Source: an uncultured Oscillospiraceae bacterium
GTDB lineage: Bacteria > Bacillota > Clostridia > Oscillospirales > Oscillospiraceae
Reading direction: 5' to 3'
DNA length: 63,063 nucleotides
Assembly (NCBI GenBank): GCA_947626785.1
Contig: CANQTO010000012.1
Span: forward strand, 1 to 63,063
The translations under genes were made by a program, and so were the position numbers. Each line of letters starts with the position of its first letter. The stretch's first letter is position 1. This document shows, in pieces, positions 1 to 8,290 of this stretch. Below the pieces are notes generated by a model. The model worked only from the letters and a program-made list of their open reading frames with translations, did not search any database and had not been told where the DNA came from.

Positions 1-666
1 AGCGACGAGTCCAAGTGCTTCGCCTTCCTGGCCGGCCACGAGTCCTTCGCCGCCGCCGAGGGCGCCATCGGCATCGTGAAGAACGCCAACAAGGCCCGCA
101 AGGAGCCCCTGCGCGTCATCCTCAACGGCCTGGGCAAGGACGCCGCTCAGATCATCTCCCGCATCAACGGCTTCACCTATGTGCAGACCCAGTTCGATTA
201 CTTCACCGGTGAGCTGAAGATAGTCCGCGAGATCCGCTACTCCGAGACCGAGCGGGCCGACGTGCGCTGCTACGGCGCTGACGACGTGCGCGAGGGCGTT
301 GCCATCATGCACTATGAGGGCGTGGACGTGTCCATCACCGGCAACTCCACCAACCCCACCCGCTTCCAGCACCCCGTGGCCGGCACTTACAAGAAAGAGT
401 GCATCGAGCAGGGCAAGAAGTATTTCTCCGTGGCCTCCGGCGGCGGCACAGGCCGTACGCTGCACCCGGACAACATGGCCGCCGGCCCCGCCTCCTACGG
501 CATGACCGACACCATGGGCCGCATGCACTCCGACGCCCAGTTCGCCGGCTCCTCCTCCGTGCCCGCCCACGTGGAAATGATGGGCTTCCTTGGCATGGGC
601 AACAACCCCATGGTCGGCGCGACCGTGGCTGTGGCCGTGGCCACCGCCGAGGCGCTGAAAGCCTGA
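1..666 (+). CDS. GGGtGRT family protein, 3' part (5' end outside window)
   Basis: The open frame runs in from base 1 and stops at TGA 664-666, leaving about 221 C-terminal residues. The motif GGGTGRT, which names the family, is visible (ASGGGTGRTLHPDN), and a Gly/Met-rich tail (FLGMGNNPMVGA) follows. The family is conserved in anaerobic Firmicutes but its biochemical role is not established; from memory it often sits next to an Fe-S scaffold-like gene, which would lie outside the window. Codon use is strongly GC-rich, unlike the R-M genes that follow. A GTG at 76 is internal and not the start, since the reading frame and family-like sequence continue upstream to base 1. Confidence 0.85.
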   Translation, partial: SDESKCFAFLAGHESFAAAEGAIGIVKNANKARKEPLRVILNGLGKDAAQIISRINGFTYVQTQFDYFTGELKIVREIRYSETERADVRCYGADDVREGVAIMHYEGVDVSITGNSTNPTRFQHPVAGTYKKECIEQGKKYFSVASGGGTGRTLHPDNMAAGPASYGMTDTMGRMHSDAQFAGSSSVPAHVEMMGFLGMGNNPMVGATVAVAVATAEALKA

Positions 667-772
667 GACTTATAAGATCGCAGCAAAAAGCACACCGTTA
701 TTAGAGGGTTGAACTTAGGAATTTGCCAAAACAAGCAAATTTGAGCCGGCCTTCTTCAAACGGAACAACAGA

Positions 773-815
773 AGAACGACCAAGTAAGAGTAAAATGCTC
801 CTGCCTGGTCGTTCT
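773..815. terminator. Terminator between convergent genes
   Basis: A perfect 10-bp inverted repeat (AGAACGACCA at 773-782, TGGTCGTTCT at 806-815) with a 23-nt loop is followed by a T-rich stretch (CCTTTATTTATTTTA). It lies between the plus-strand GGGtGRT gene and the minus-strand specificity subunit and could end transcription of either. Confidence 0.6.
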
Positions 816-822
816 CCTTTAT

Positions 823-2235
823 TTATTTTACGAACTCAAGATATTCTATAGCTTTCGCCTCATCCTGTTCAATAGCGATTTCTACAGCATGCTTAGCAGC
901 TTCAAGTAAATCCATACTTTTTAGTCTTAACGCAAACGATTCTTTTACACTATCCCGAATCTTGTCCTGCAAGTCGCTGTCTATTTTCGGGATGGGAATC
1001 GATAACAGTCCATCTTTACTAAAGGCAGTAAGTATGGTACCAGTGCATTGCTGCTTCAGAAGCGCTTGAATTGGAGCGGATTTAAACAGTACCAACAAAG
1101 TCTCGCTGTTGATTTTATCAGAATCCAACACATAAAAACCCGTTGAGCATAATGCTCCGTCAAAGCTGTCTGGAATAAGAGCGCAGCTCTGTAGAGAGCC
1201 TTCAACCGATGGAATAATGATGTTCCCAGTATGAACGATTCTTCTTGCCCGCGTCGGTAATTCAGAGCCTAAATCCAGTGTAAACCCATTAATCTCGCCG
1301 GAATTTCCGATATTAGCCAGTTCAATGTATCTGTATTCAACAGACTTCTCTGGATTGAAATTCCTGTCATATAAATTGCATTCGGTTTCAACTGTACCTC
1401 CGCCTAACGCTTTAACTTTTGCAATCAGGTCGTCATACTTTGGCTGGTAATATTCCGCATCCATGCGCTCTGTGTTCAATATATGTTTAAAGCTACGAAC
1501 TGACAAGGGCTGCTGTGAAAGTATCCATGTATCAAAACCTAACCCTGATGATAGCTGAACGCTTGCTTCTTCATACTTATCGCGAGATTCTTTAAGCTTG
1601 TTATAAGCAAGTTCTACAGTTGAAGTAACTGCTTTTCTAAAATCCACTCCGAAAACAGGGATTTCAATCTGCCTGAATTTAGCGGGACTAAAATTAGTTT
1701 GATTACCAATCATTGCAAAGCGCTCTATCTCTGAACGGCCATATGTGGAGTTTAAAAATGCAACAAGAGTCGCTGGGTCTATGTATTTTTCATCCGGCCT
1801 AATTCGATAAAGATAAGATGCGAATGCATATTCGTAATCCTGTGGAACAAGAGCTGCTTTTCCTACATATTTAGGATTCCCATTGGTACGACAGATTAAC
1901 ACATCGTTCTTCTTTAGCTTTAATGACGCAAACGTTTCGCCATCAATAAGATTGCAGTATTTTGCCGGAGCATGAATGAAAAACGAATCGAATTCATTCA
2001 AGCGTAGAACTGGATATCCATAGCCATCTTCATTAAGTCCCTTTGATGTTCCGTATTGACTAAACGCTTCTATCACGCCACCTTTTACGCTGTTGAAATT
2101 TGTCCTTTTCACATTGTAGAATTCAGCTTCTATTCTAAGATCATTATTCTTAGAAACCCTAGACATAGGAACAATTTTTGCAGACAGCCTCTCCAACAAA
2201 TCCTTGTACACGTCATCATTGGAGAGGCCAATCAA
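823..2235 (-). CDS. Restriction-modification specificity subunit (HsdS-like)
   Basis: 470 residues with the two-fold organisation of type I-type S subunits: two target-recognition halves, each ending in a similar motif (FSPAKFRQIEIPVF near residue 190 and FSKDGLLSIPIPKI near residue 420) followed by a helical spacer. It should choose the DNA target for the modification-restriction subunit encoded just upstream. The start is TTG at 2235, whose bases overlap the TGA of the upstream gene (TTGA), implying translational coupling; no strong ribosome binding site precedes it, so a later ATG (MSRVSKNN) is possible. Base composition is clearly AT-richer than flanking genes, suggesting horizontal acquisition. 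Confidence 0.85.
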   Translation of the reverse strand: MIGLSNDDVYKDLLERLSAKIVPMSRVSKNNDLRIEAEFYNVKRTNFNSVKGGVIEAFSQYGTSKGLNEDGYGYPVLRLNEFDSFFIHAPAKYCNLIDGETFASLKLKKNDVLICRTNGNPKYVGKAALVPQDYEYAFASYLYRIRPDEKYIDPATLVAFLNSTYGRSEIERFAMIGNQTNFSPAKFRQIEIPVFGVDFRKAVTSTVELAYNKLKESRDKYEEASVQLSSGLGFDTWILSQQPLSVRSFKHILNTERMDAEYYQPKYDDLIAKVKALGGGTVETECNLYDRNFNPEKSVEYRYIELANIGNSGEINGFTLDLGSELPTRARRIVHTGNIIIPSVEGSLQSCALIPDSFDGALCSTGFYVLDSDKINSETLLVLFKSAPIQALLKQQCTGTILTAFSKDGLLSIPIPKIDSDLQDKIRDSVKESFALRLKSMDLLEAAKHAVEIAIEQDEAKAIEYLEFVK

Positions 2236-4928
2236 AAAGGGAGCTCGTTCTCCGGATGAAGGATATGTTGTAGTTCTTTTTCAGATGGCGCGAAGCTTAG
2301 GTGTTCGTCATATGCGAACTTGGCAAAAGCCTCGGCAATACCATTCTGGGCATAGATGTTGTGAGGATTTCTGTTTGGCAGCTGCGGATCTGGATTGAAC
2401 AAATCGTGCTTAACAAAGATATGGCCGTGTGTATCTTTCACACGCTCTGACCATTCTTTTACCTCCTCAGCGACAATGTAGTACTTCTTTTCCTCCGCTG
2501 GAATCGCATCATATTCGACCTTCGAAATAACAGGATTGTTGTTGTCTCCAAGGATAGGTGCTTCTTTATAAAGCTTTTGTACATCAGAATCAAGTGCAAA
2601 ATATTCATCAATTGTGATCTCAACAGCCAATGATGGATGCACTTTTTTGTTTTTCAGAACAAAGCATACATTTTTCCTGATCCACTTTTTGTGACTGTCA
2701 AGCTCACCATGCTCATCAACAAAAAGGTCTTTGATAAAAGTGGTGTTGCCGTCGGCATTTGTGTGCTCGGTCTTTTCAACCCGTGTTTCTATTTTTACCT
2801 TATAGGCCGATTTCTTTGCAGAGGAATCATATTCTGCCTTTGTAACCTCGACGTTATCGGCTTTTCGAATATAGACTTCTAATGTTGAATATGCATAGCT
2901 TGACCACGAAACATAGTTTTCAGTGACATAAATCTTATCGCCGGAATTATCCTTACTTGGTTCCTGCATGGTTGCGAAGAAAATAGGATAGTCAATATTT
3001 CCGTTCTCATCTGGAACTGGCTTCGGGCAGATATTCGGATAACCGCAGTTTTCATCAGTCCACTTTTGCACGAGTAAAACACTGGTTTTTGTTCCGGTGT
3101 GAGGTTTAAATACATTTCCGTGAAGTCCGACAACAGCAAGAAGCCTGCACTGGGCCAAAATATACTCGCGGATATATTTGTCGCTTGAATTGTTAAACCG
3201 TCCTTGAGGAAGTACGATAGCCATTCTTCCTCCCGGCTTTAAGAAATTCAAGTTACGTTCGATAAACAGAATATCCCTGCCAACTTTGTTTTGCTTTTTC
3301 CCCTTGGCATTGAGACTCAAATCATATTGTGAAAGCTGCTCCTGATTATCCAAATCTCCTGCAAAAGGCGGATTGGCCATAAGTACATCAAAATCGAAGA
3401 ATTTATAGGGTTCGTATTCTTTCTCTCCACGATCACCCTTATGCTCCATGGCTTCAAGTTTTTTGAAGCCATTGTGGTATTTATCGTCCCACTTTTTATC
3501 TTGGAGATAATCTTTTTCCCAATTTCGGTAATCAAGGGAATTAAGTTCTATAACATTCATATGCCCGTCACCGGCGATAATATTAAGCATCCTGCCGACA
3601 CGAACACTTTTTTCACTGAAATCAATTCCAAACACATTATTCTGCACATAATCAGTTTCAGCCTGAGTACGTTTATTTGTTGTGAAAAGATTAGGCGCAG
3701 TAGGATTCAGGCGCCGCCAAACATGAAACACGGTATGCATGGGAAAACCGCAGCTTCCGGCTGCCGAGTCGATCATTTTCTCATCTTGCGTCGGATTAAG
3801 CATTTGCACGCACATATCAATGACATAACGAGGAGTAAAGTATTGCCCCATTCCTTCCTTCTGGTTCTGGTTCACAAGATGTTCGAAAGCGTCATCTACT
3901 ACCTCAAGGTTGGAATTAAACATCTTGACATTCTGCAGTTCTTTTACGCAAGATTTGACAGTGGCCTTCTGCATATTAAGAACGGAATCTGCGGGAAATA
4001 CTCCCGGCCATTTACTCTTTGCTTTCTTAAACAGTTCGCTAATTTTCTTATATATATCATCCGGTGTCTCATTATCCTTTGCTCTGAACGCAAGAACGCG
4101 AAATGTGCTGTCATCGATTTCTGACAGCTTCTTCCCCGTATACTTTATCTGATTCGCTATTTCATCAGCGTCATCGCTGGACATTTTTTCATCGTAAAGC
4201 TTCGTGAAAATGAGTTTAAAAATTTCCTCAAAAGCTTTGTCGCTTGAATCGTTTGCGCCAAAGCGCTGTTCAACAGCAAGGATTATATCCTTGAGAGTTT
4301 CTGCTTGCAGCCTATCGGACAGCATAAGCTGCTTTAAAGTAAAACGGCGATTCTCTATCCATTCTTTGATATCTTCCCCTTGACGAGGAAAGCGATCAAT
4401 AACAAGAGCGTTATCAAAATCCGGAGCCGCATAGAACTTTAGGAGATTAGCACCGTTTGCAATAACACCTACCTGTGCTTTTTTCAAGAGACAGTACGAT
4501 TCCATCTGCTGTCTCGGCGTAGAGGATTCTCCTTCATACACAGCATTTTCATCTTTGACTTCGGGACGCTTAACTTCGATAACGACATCCAGTTTTTTCT
4601 TATCGGCAGCCGAATATATGGCTATATCAATACGCTTGTCCTTTACAACTTCGCGCCCCGCATATACAGCCTGCACTTCAAATTCAAGCTGTTCTTTAGA
4701 ATAACCATATTCCGCAATAAGCCTATGAGCATAAAGTTGACGGACAACTTCTTCTGGTTTCAATTCAAAATAATCACCAACAGAGTTCATACCACGAACT
4801 ACACATTCCACACCCGGTTTCCCATCTTTACGAGTATGTATACGCTTATTAAGCCACTCTTGCTCCTTTGCAGTAAACTGTGTTAAATCCCGAAGTTCTT
4901 CCGGCTTTAAAATATCCTTGATTTCCAC
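2232..4928 (-). CDS. Fused restriction nuclease / N6-adenine DNA methyltransferase
   Basis: 898 residues. The N-terminus carries a PD-(D/E)xK-type nuclease signature (D101 in RIDIAIY, then E118-V-K120), as in HsdR N-terminal domains. It is followed by an N-6 methylase with motif I-like DSAAGSCGF (387-395) and catalytic NPPF (519-522). There is no helicase/translocase domain and no separate HsdR gene nearby, so cutting and methylation appear to be in one chain, with a separate S subunit. That layout is known from BcgI-type (type IIB) enzymes. The C-terminal 200 residues are not assignable by eye. Start GTG 4928 has a good AGGAGG about 10 nt upstream. The region is AT-rich relative to its neighbours. 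Confidence 0.8.
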   Translation of the reverse strand: MEIKDILKPEELRDLTQFTAKEQEWLNKRIHTRKDGKPGVECVVRGMNSVGDYFELKPEEVVRQLYAHRLIAEYGYSKEQLEFEVQAVYAGREVVKDKRIDIAIYSAADKKKLDVVIEVKRPEVKDENAVYEGESSTPRQQMESYCLLKKAQVGVIANGANLLKFYAAPDFDNALVIDRFPRQGEDIKEWIENRRFTLKQLMLSDRLQAETLKDIILAVEQRFGANDSSDKAFEEIFKLIFTKLYDEKMSSDDADEIANQIKYTGKKLSEIDDSTFRVLAFRAKDNETPDDIYKKISELFKKAKSKWPGVFPADSVLNMQKATVKSCVKELQNVKMFNSNLEVVDDAFEHLVNQNQKEGMGQYFTPRYVIDMCVQMLNPTQDEKMIDSAAGSCGFPMHTVFHVWRRLNPTAPNLFTTNKRTQAETDYVQNNVFGIDFSEKSVRVGRMLNIIAGDGHMNVIELNSLDYRNWEKDYLQDKKWDDKYHNGFKKLEAMEHKGDRGEKEYEPYKFFDFDVLMANPPFAGDLDNQEQLSQYDLSLNAKGKKQNKVGRDILFIERNLNFLKPGGRMAIVLPQGRFNNSSDKYIREYILAQCRLLAVVGLHGNVFKPHTGTKTSVLLVQKWTDENCGYPNICPKPVPDENGNIDYPIFFATMQEPSKDNSGDKIYVTENYVSWSSYAYSTLEVYIRKADNVEVTKAEYDSSAKKSAYKVKIETRVEKTEHTNADGNTTFIKDLFVDEHGELDSHKKWIRKNVCFVLKNKKVHPSLAVEITIDEYFALDSDVQKLYKEAPILGDNNNPVISKVEYDAIPAEEKKYYIVAEEVKEWSERVKDTHGHIFVKHDLFNPDPQLPNRNPHNIYAQNGIAEAFAKFAYDEHLSFAPSEKELQHILHPENELPF

Positions 4929-4972
4929 CAGTTAATCCTCCTGCTGTGTTTTTTCCTCTGTCTGTGCTTTTT

Positions 4973-5029
4973 CTATAGCCCTGCGGCGCGGGAGAAAAGA
5001 TCAATGGCCGGGAATTTGCCGCCGCTCAT
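4973..5029 (-). pseudogene. N-terminal stub of a cytosine-5 DNA methyltransferase
   Basis: An 18-codon frame reads MSGGKFPAIDLFSRAAGL then TAG. The core AIDLFSRAAGL matches the motif I region of m5C methyltransferases (usually DLFSGAGGLSLG), with the SAM-binding GAGG altered to RAAG. Its ATG overlaps the stop of the Xre gene as ATGA, the usual arrangement for a regulator coupled to an m5C methyltransferase. No further methyltransferase sequence follows; about 40 bases later the fused nuclease-methylase gene starts. I infer that a cytosine methyltransferase was lost by deletion, leaving only its start. The match is short, so chance similarity cannot be excluded. Confidence 0.6.
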
Positions 5030-5241
5030 TTTCTCTCCTCCAATTCATGCCGGATATCAAAACTGATCCCTCGGAGCCTGCAAAAATCGTCGATCAATTT
5101 CATGGTTTTGTAGGTCGGCTTCGTTTTTCCGGATTCCCATCTGTTCACAGTAGCAAACGATACCCCCAATTCCTTTGCAAAAGCCTCTTGGGAAAGAAAA
5201 TATCTCTGGCAGATCTCCTTTAAATCGTCGCAAAAACCCAT
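5026..5241 (-). CDS. Xre-family HTH regulator of the R-M locus
   Basis: 71 residues with a single HTH_3 domain: LSQEAFAKELGVSFATVNRWESGKTKPTYKT is a canonical Xre helix-turn-helix. It sits first in the minus-strand R-M operon, directly behind a palindromic promoter, and its stop overlaps the methyltransferase stub. By position it resembles controller proteins that time expression of restriction genes; autoregulation through the palindrome at 5265-5283 is inferred. AAGGAG lies a suitable distance upstream of the ATG. Confidence 0.85.
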   Translation of the reverse strand: MGFCDDLKEICQRYFLSQEAFAKELGVSFATVNRWESGKTKPTYKTMKLIDDFCRLRGISFDIRHELEERK

Positions 5242-5264
5242 AAGGCAGCTCCTTTCTTTGCAAA

Positions 5265-5283
5265 GTTATAACAGTATTATAAC
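5265..5283 (-). promoter_or_regulatory. Palindromic operator overlapping the -10 of the R-M promoter
   Basis: GTTATAA (5265-5271), spacer CAGTA, TTATAAC (5277-5283) form a perfect 7-bp inverted repeat. Read on the minus strand it contains TATAAT (5281-5276), about 35 bp ahead of the Xre start codon. No good -35 is seen. A dimeric Xre protein bound here would cover the -10, so this is the likely autoregulatory operator. Confidence 0.6.
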
Positions 5284-5331
5284 AAGCTTCTGCGCATTTT
5301 TCTACCTTTTCCGAATCTTTTCTGAGAGCTC

Positions 5332-5364
5332 GCAAAAAAGCACGCCAACGGCGTGCTTTTTTGC
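5332..5364. terminator. Bidirectional terminator
   Basis: A perfect 15-bp stem (5332-5346 with 5350-5364) has a 3-nt loop, an A-run on one flank and a T-run on the other. It lies downstream of the minus-strand 5376-5702 gene and upstream of the R-M promoter, insulating the two. Confidence 0.85.
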
Positions 5365-5375
5365 TATGTGCGGTT

Positions 5376-5702
5376 TTATGCCGGCTCGTAGGATTTCCCC
5401 GTCTCCTTGCCCTGGGCGTCGTATTCGACGTTCTCCATCAGGGCAGGGTCCACACGGCTGCGCTTCTTGATGATCAGACCCTGGTTCTGCACATTGAACA
5501 CCCAGATCTTATAGTTCGGGAACTCCGGGTCCGACTTGCGGAAGACGCCGGTCTCGTTGAGGCGGCAGAATTTCTCCCGCCCCTCGGCGGTGTCCAGCAG
5601 GTCGCCGGGGCCGTCATAATACAGCTCGTCCTGGGCCGCGGCCTTTTTAAAGTCCTCCCAGTCCTTGTTCTCCACTTTCATCACGTCGTCCGGTCGTATC
5701 AT
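5376..5702 (-). CDS. Hypothetical protein, 108 aa
   Basis: A soluble, charged protein with no signal peptide or membrane segment, rich in Asp/Glu/Lys and aromatic residues (YKIWVFNVQNQGLII in the middle). I do not recognise the family. The gene is monocistronic, with its own promoter (TTGTAT-N17-TAAAAT at 5761-5733) and terminator. GC-rich codon use matches the core genome rather than the neighbouring R-M genes. Confidence 0.6.
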   Translation of the reverse strand: MIRPDDVMKVENKDWEDFKKAAAQDELYYDGPGDLLDTAEGREKFCRLNETGVFRKSDPEFPNYKIWVFNVQNQGLIIKKRSRVDPALMENVEYDAQGKETGKSYEPA

Positions 5703-5732
5703 AAGCTGCCTCCAGATCCATTTTCTGTTCCG

Positions 5733-5761
5733 ATTTTACCCTTTTCGGCGACCAAATACAA
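5733..5761 (-). promoter_or_regulatory. Promoter for the 108-aa gene
   Basis: On the minus strand TTGTAT (5761-5756), 17-bp spacer, TAAAAT (5738-5733), followed 30 bp later by the ATG with a GGAGG-like site between. Confidence 0.5.
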
Positions 5762-5771
5762 GCCGCTTTTC

Positions 5772-6040
5772 TTGACAATTCTGTAAACATGATGTACATT
5801 TTTGCATGGCGGTAAAGCCGCCATCCATCAAATGCGACCCACTTCGTTGGGCTCGCATTTGAAAAACTCGCGCTTATCGCAGGGGCTGCGCCCCGTTTGG
5901 TCGGCGCGAGAGCCCGCCCCAGGGCGGGCTTAGGGAGTTTTTGAGGCGGCAAAGCTGCCTCAAAAACAAATTTGATTCTTTTCCTTTTACAGCGAACTTT
6001 GTAAGATTTTATCTGTAGTCTGCGTTTGGAGGGGACCGGG
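5772..6040 (+). promoter_or_regulatory. Promoter and long structured leader of mntP; no gene seen
   Basis: TTGACA (5772-5777), 17-bp spacer and TACATT (5795-5800) make a credible promoter pointing at mntP, giving a leader of about 230 nt. The leader is dense in hairpins: 5806-5824 (ATGGCGG/CCGCCAT), 5827-5862 (long stem with TCAAATGCGA), a GC stem near 5910-5930 and 5937-5967 (GTTTTTGAGGC/GCCTCAAAAAC). The last could act as an attenuator. mntP genes are often under yybP-ykoY manganese riboswitches, but I could not match that motif here. Confidence 0.45.
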
Positions 6041-6604
6041 TTGGGCATCGGAGAGCTGCTGTTGATCGCCGTGGGCTTGAGCATGGACGCTTTCGCCGTG
6101 TCGGTCTGCAAGGGGCTGAGCGTGAAGCGGCTCCAGTGGAAGCACGCGCTGCTGGCCGGCCTGTATTTCGGCGGCTTCCAGTTTCTCATGCCGGTGCTGG
6201 GCTGGCTGCTGGGCTCCCGCTTTGAGCATCTGATCACCAGCGTGGACCACTGGATCGCCTTCATCCTGCTGTCCCTCATCGGCTTCGGGATGATCCGGGA
6301 GTCCTTTGACGAGACGGAAGAGCTGGACGACGATTTCGGCGTCAGGACCATGCTGACCATGGCCGTTGCCACCAGCATCGACGCCTTGGCGGTGGGCATC
6401 ACCTTCGCCTTCCTGGCGGTGGACATCCTTCCCGCCGCAGGGCTCATCGGCGTCACCACCTTCCTGCTCTCTGCCCTGGGCATCGCCGTGGGCGGCCACT
6501 TCGGCGAGCGCTACCGGAGCAAGGCGGAGCTGGCCGGGGGCCTGATTTTGATCCTGATCGGCCTGAAGATCCTGCTGGAGCATCTGGGCCTGCTGCCTTT
6601 CTAA
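6041..6604 (+). CDS. mntP: Manganese efflux pump MntP
   Basis: 187 residues with six hydrophobic segments in two repeats. Each repeat carries the conserved acidic motif: GLSMDAFAVSVCKGL near residue 15 and ATSIDALAVGITFAFLA near residue 115. MntP exports Mn(II) across the cytoplasmic membrane. I chose TTG 6041 because GGAGGGG (6028-6034) lies 6 nt upstream and the resulting N-terminus aligns with known MntP proteins; the longer frame from TTG 6026 would start inside that ribosome binding site. The gene is followed at 12 bp by vanY, so both may share the leader-controlled transcript. Confidence 0.9.
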   Translation: MGIGELLLIAVGLSMDAFAVSVCKGLSVKRLQWKHALLAGLYFGGFQFLMPVLGWLLGSRFEHLITSVDHWIAFILLSLIGFGMIRESFDETEELDDDFGVRTMLTMAVATSIDALAVGITFAFLAVDILPAAGLIGVTTFLLSALGIAVGGHFGERYRSKAELAGGLILILIGLKILLEHLGLLPF

Positions 6605-6616
6605 GGGAGAAAAAGC

Positions 6617-7450
6617 ATGGTTGTAAAAACAAAAAACCGCCTCGGCTTCAGCCTCCTTATGGCCCTGGCGGGCATCCTGCTGGGCCTGCTGATCCAGGTC
6701 TCGCTGGCGGTCTGGACCGAGTCTGCCGGTCAAGCGGCGGCGCGGCGGGAGCTTGCGCTGCTGGGCCGCCGGGCGGAGGAGGCCCTCCGCACCCGGGCGG
6801 CCTGGGAGGAGTCAGAGCGGCGCTGGGCGGCCGAGAGCGGCGGGCAGATCCTGGCGGACAAGTTTGCCGCCGTCCGGGAAGGGGACATCCTCCTGCTGGT
6901 CAACCCCTGGAACCCGCTGCCGGAGGGCTATGTGCCGGAACTGACAGAGGTGGGCACGGAGGGGCACCGGCTGGATGTGCGCTGCGCCGCCGCCTTTGAA
7001 CAGATGCTGGCCGACTGCAAGGCCGCCGGCTGCCGCCCGGTGCTGATCTCCTCCTACCGGACCCAAGAGATGCAGCAGGAGCTCTACGACAACAAGATCA
7101 AGCGCCTCCTGGACGCCGGGACCCCGGCGGCGGAGGCCCCGTCGGTGGCGGCCATGTCCGTAGCGGTGCCCGGCACCAGCGAACACCAGCTGGGCCTGGC
7201 GGCGGACGTGATCGACGAGAACTACACCAACCTGGACCAGGGGCAGGAGCGGACCGCCACCCAGCAGTGGCTGATGGCCAACTGCTGGAGCTACGGCTTC
7301 ATCCTCCGCTATCCCAACGGCACCACGGACCTGACCGGCATCATCTATGAGCCCTGGCACTACCGCTACATAGGCCTCCAGGCGGCGGAGGAGATCCACC
7401 GGCTGGGCCTCACCTTAGAGGAATATACCGCCCTGCGCGGGGGACACTAA
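6617..7450 (+). CDS. VanY-type D-alanyl-D-alanine carboxypeptidase (M15B), copy 1
   Basis: 277 residues: an N-terminal membrane anchor (about 10-32), a linker, then a peptidase M15B domain. Zn-ligand and catalytic motifs are intact: SSYRTQEMQQELY, GTSEHQLGLAADVID (His and Asp ligands) and GIIYEPWHYRYIG (Glu base and His ligand). It should trim the terminal D-Ala of peptidoglycan stem peptides outside the membrane. The ORF at 14448 is a close paralog with the same domain order, and the two bracket the two-component and sigma genes. SD AGGGAGAAAA precedes the ATG. Confidence 0.9.
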   Translation: MVVKTKNRLGFSLLMALAGILLGLLIQVSLAVWTESAGQAAARRELALLGRRAEEALRTRAAWEESERRWAAESGGQILADKFAAVREGDILLLVNPWNPLPEGYVPELTEVGTEGHRLDVRCAAAFEQMLADCKAAGCRPVLISSYRTQEMQQELYDNKIKRLLDAGTPAAEAPSVAAMSVAVPGTSEHQLGLAADVIDENYTNLDQGQERTATQQWLMANCWSYGFILRYPNGTTDLTGIIYEPWHYRYIGLQAAEEIHRLGLTLEEYTALRGGH

Positions 7451-7490
7451 ATTCTTAAATTTTCAAAACTACGCCATTTTTACCAGAAAT

Positions 7491-7532
7491 TACCAAAAAG
7501 TATACAAAAAAGATACAACTCCGAGGTATACT
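7491..7532 (+). promoter_or_regulatory. Promoter of the two-component operon with GTATAC and GATACAA boxes
   Basis: GTATAC (7500-7505) preceded by an A-run, then GATACAA (7512-7518), 8 nt, then the -10 TATACT (7527-7532). No consensus -35 exists, as expected for an activator-dependent promoter. The same elements, with GATACAA exactly 8 nt before the -10, precede the second vanY at 14364-14417. Likely sites for the response regulator encoded just downstream. Confidence 0.55.
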
Positions 7533-7622
7533 TGTTCTGTTGCGGAGAAGCCGGAAAGGCCCGCTCCCATCGGAAGGCTCCCGCGCCGGGGTGCGCGGGG
7601 GTGGATACGGAGGAAGCTTGCC

Positions 7623-8276
7623 ATGATACGAATCCTGATCGTTGAAGATGAAAAACCTATCTCAGATCTGATGAAGCTCAGCCTCAGCAAGGCTGGGTAC
7701 AGCTGCGTCTGCGCCTATGACGGGGCGGAGGCGGCCAACCTCCTGGAGGAGGACGGCTTTGACCTGGTGCTGCTGGACGTGATGCTGCCGGCGGTGTCGG
7801 GCTTTGAGCTGATGGAGTACATCCAGCCCATGGGGGTGCCGGTGATCTTCATCACCGCCAAGAACTCCCTGGACGACCGGGTGAAGGGCCTGCGCATGGG
7901 CGCGGAGGACTATATCGTCAAGCCCTTTGAGGTGATGGAGCTGCTGGCCCGGGTGGAGGTGGTCCTGCGGCGCTACAAGAAGACCGAGGACATCCTCCAG
8001 ATCGGGGACCTGACCATCGACCTGCGCTCCTTCCATGTGCAGCGGGGGGAGGAGCCCATCCCGCTGACCAAGAAGGAGTGGGACCTGATGCTGCTCTTCG
8101 TCCAGAACCCGGGGGCCGCCCTCTACCGGGAGACCATCTATGAGCGGGTCTGGGGAGGAGAGTACCCCATCGGCAGCCGGGTGGTGGACCTGCACATCCA
8201 GCGCCTGCGCAAGAAGCTGGGCTGGGAAGAGAGGCTCCAGACGGTGAACCGGGTAGGCTATCGCCTCGAAATTTAG
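7623..8276 (+). CDS. OmpR/PhoB-family response regulator
   Basis: 217 residues: an N-terminal receiver domain with acidic pocket E8/D9, phospho-acceptor D52 (LLDVMLP) and the conserved Lys in IVKPFEVMEL, then a C-terminal winged helix (PLTKKEWDLMLLFVQNPG ... RVVDLHIQRLRKKLG ... TVNRVGYRLEI). It pairs with the histidine kinase downstream. A GC hairpin (8291-8311) lies between the two genes and may adjust kinase expression. Placement between two VanY carboxypeptidase genes, one sharing its promoter boxes, suggests a cell-envelope stress system related in role to VanRS; the signal is unknown. Confidence 0.92.
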   Translation: MIRILIVEDEKPISDLMKLSLSKAGYSCVCAYDGAEAANLLEEDGFDLVLLDVMLPAVSGFELMEYIQPMGVPVIFITAKNSLDDRVKGLRMGAEDYIVKPFEVMELLARVEVVLRRYKKTEDILQIGDLTIDLRSFHVQRGEEPIPLTKKEWDLMLLFVQNPGAALYRETIYERVWGGEYPIGSRVVDLHIQRLRKKLGWEERLQTVNRVGYRLEI

Positions 8277-8290
8277 AAGAAACAATAAAC

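Noticed and set aside
3441-4124. 227-aa plus-strand frame opposite the nuclease-methylase gene
   Set aside because: It is antisense to a well-supported coding region, has no ribosome site and no recognisable domain.
5801-6040. yybP-ykoY manganese riboswitch before mntP
   Set aside because: I could not find the conserved loop sequences of the class; only generic hairpins are visible.
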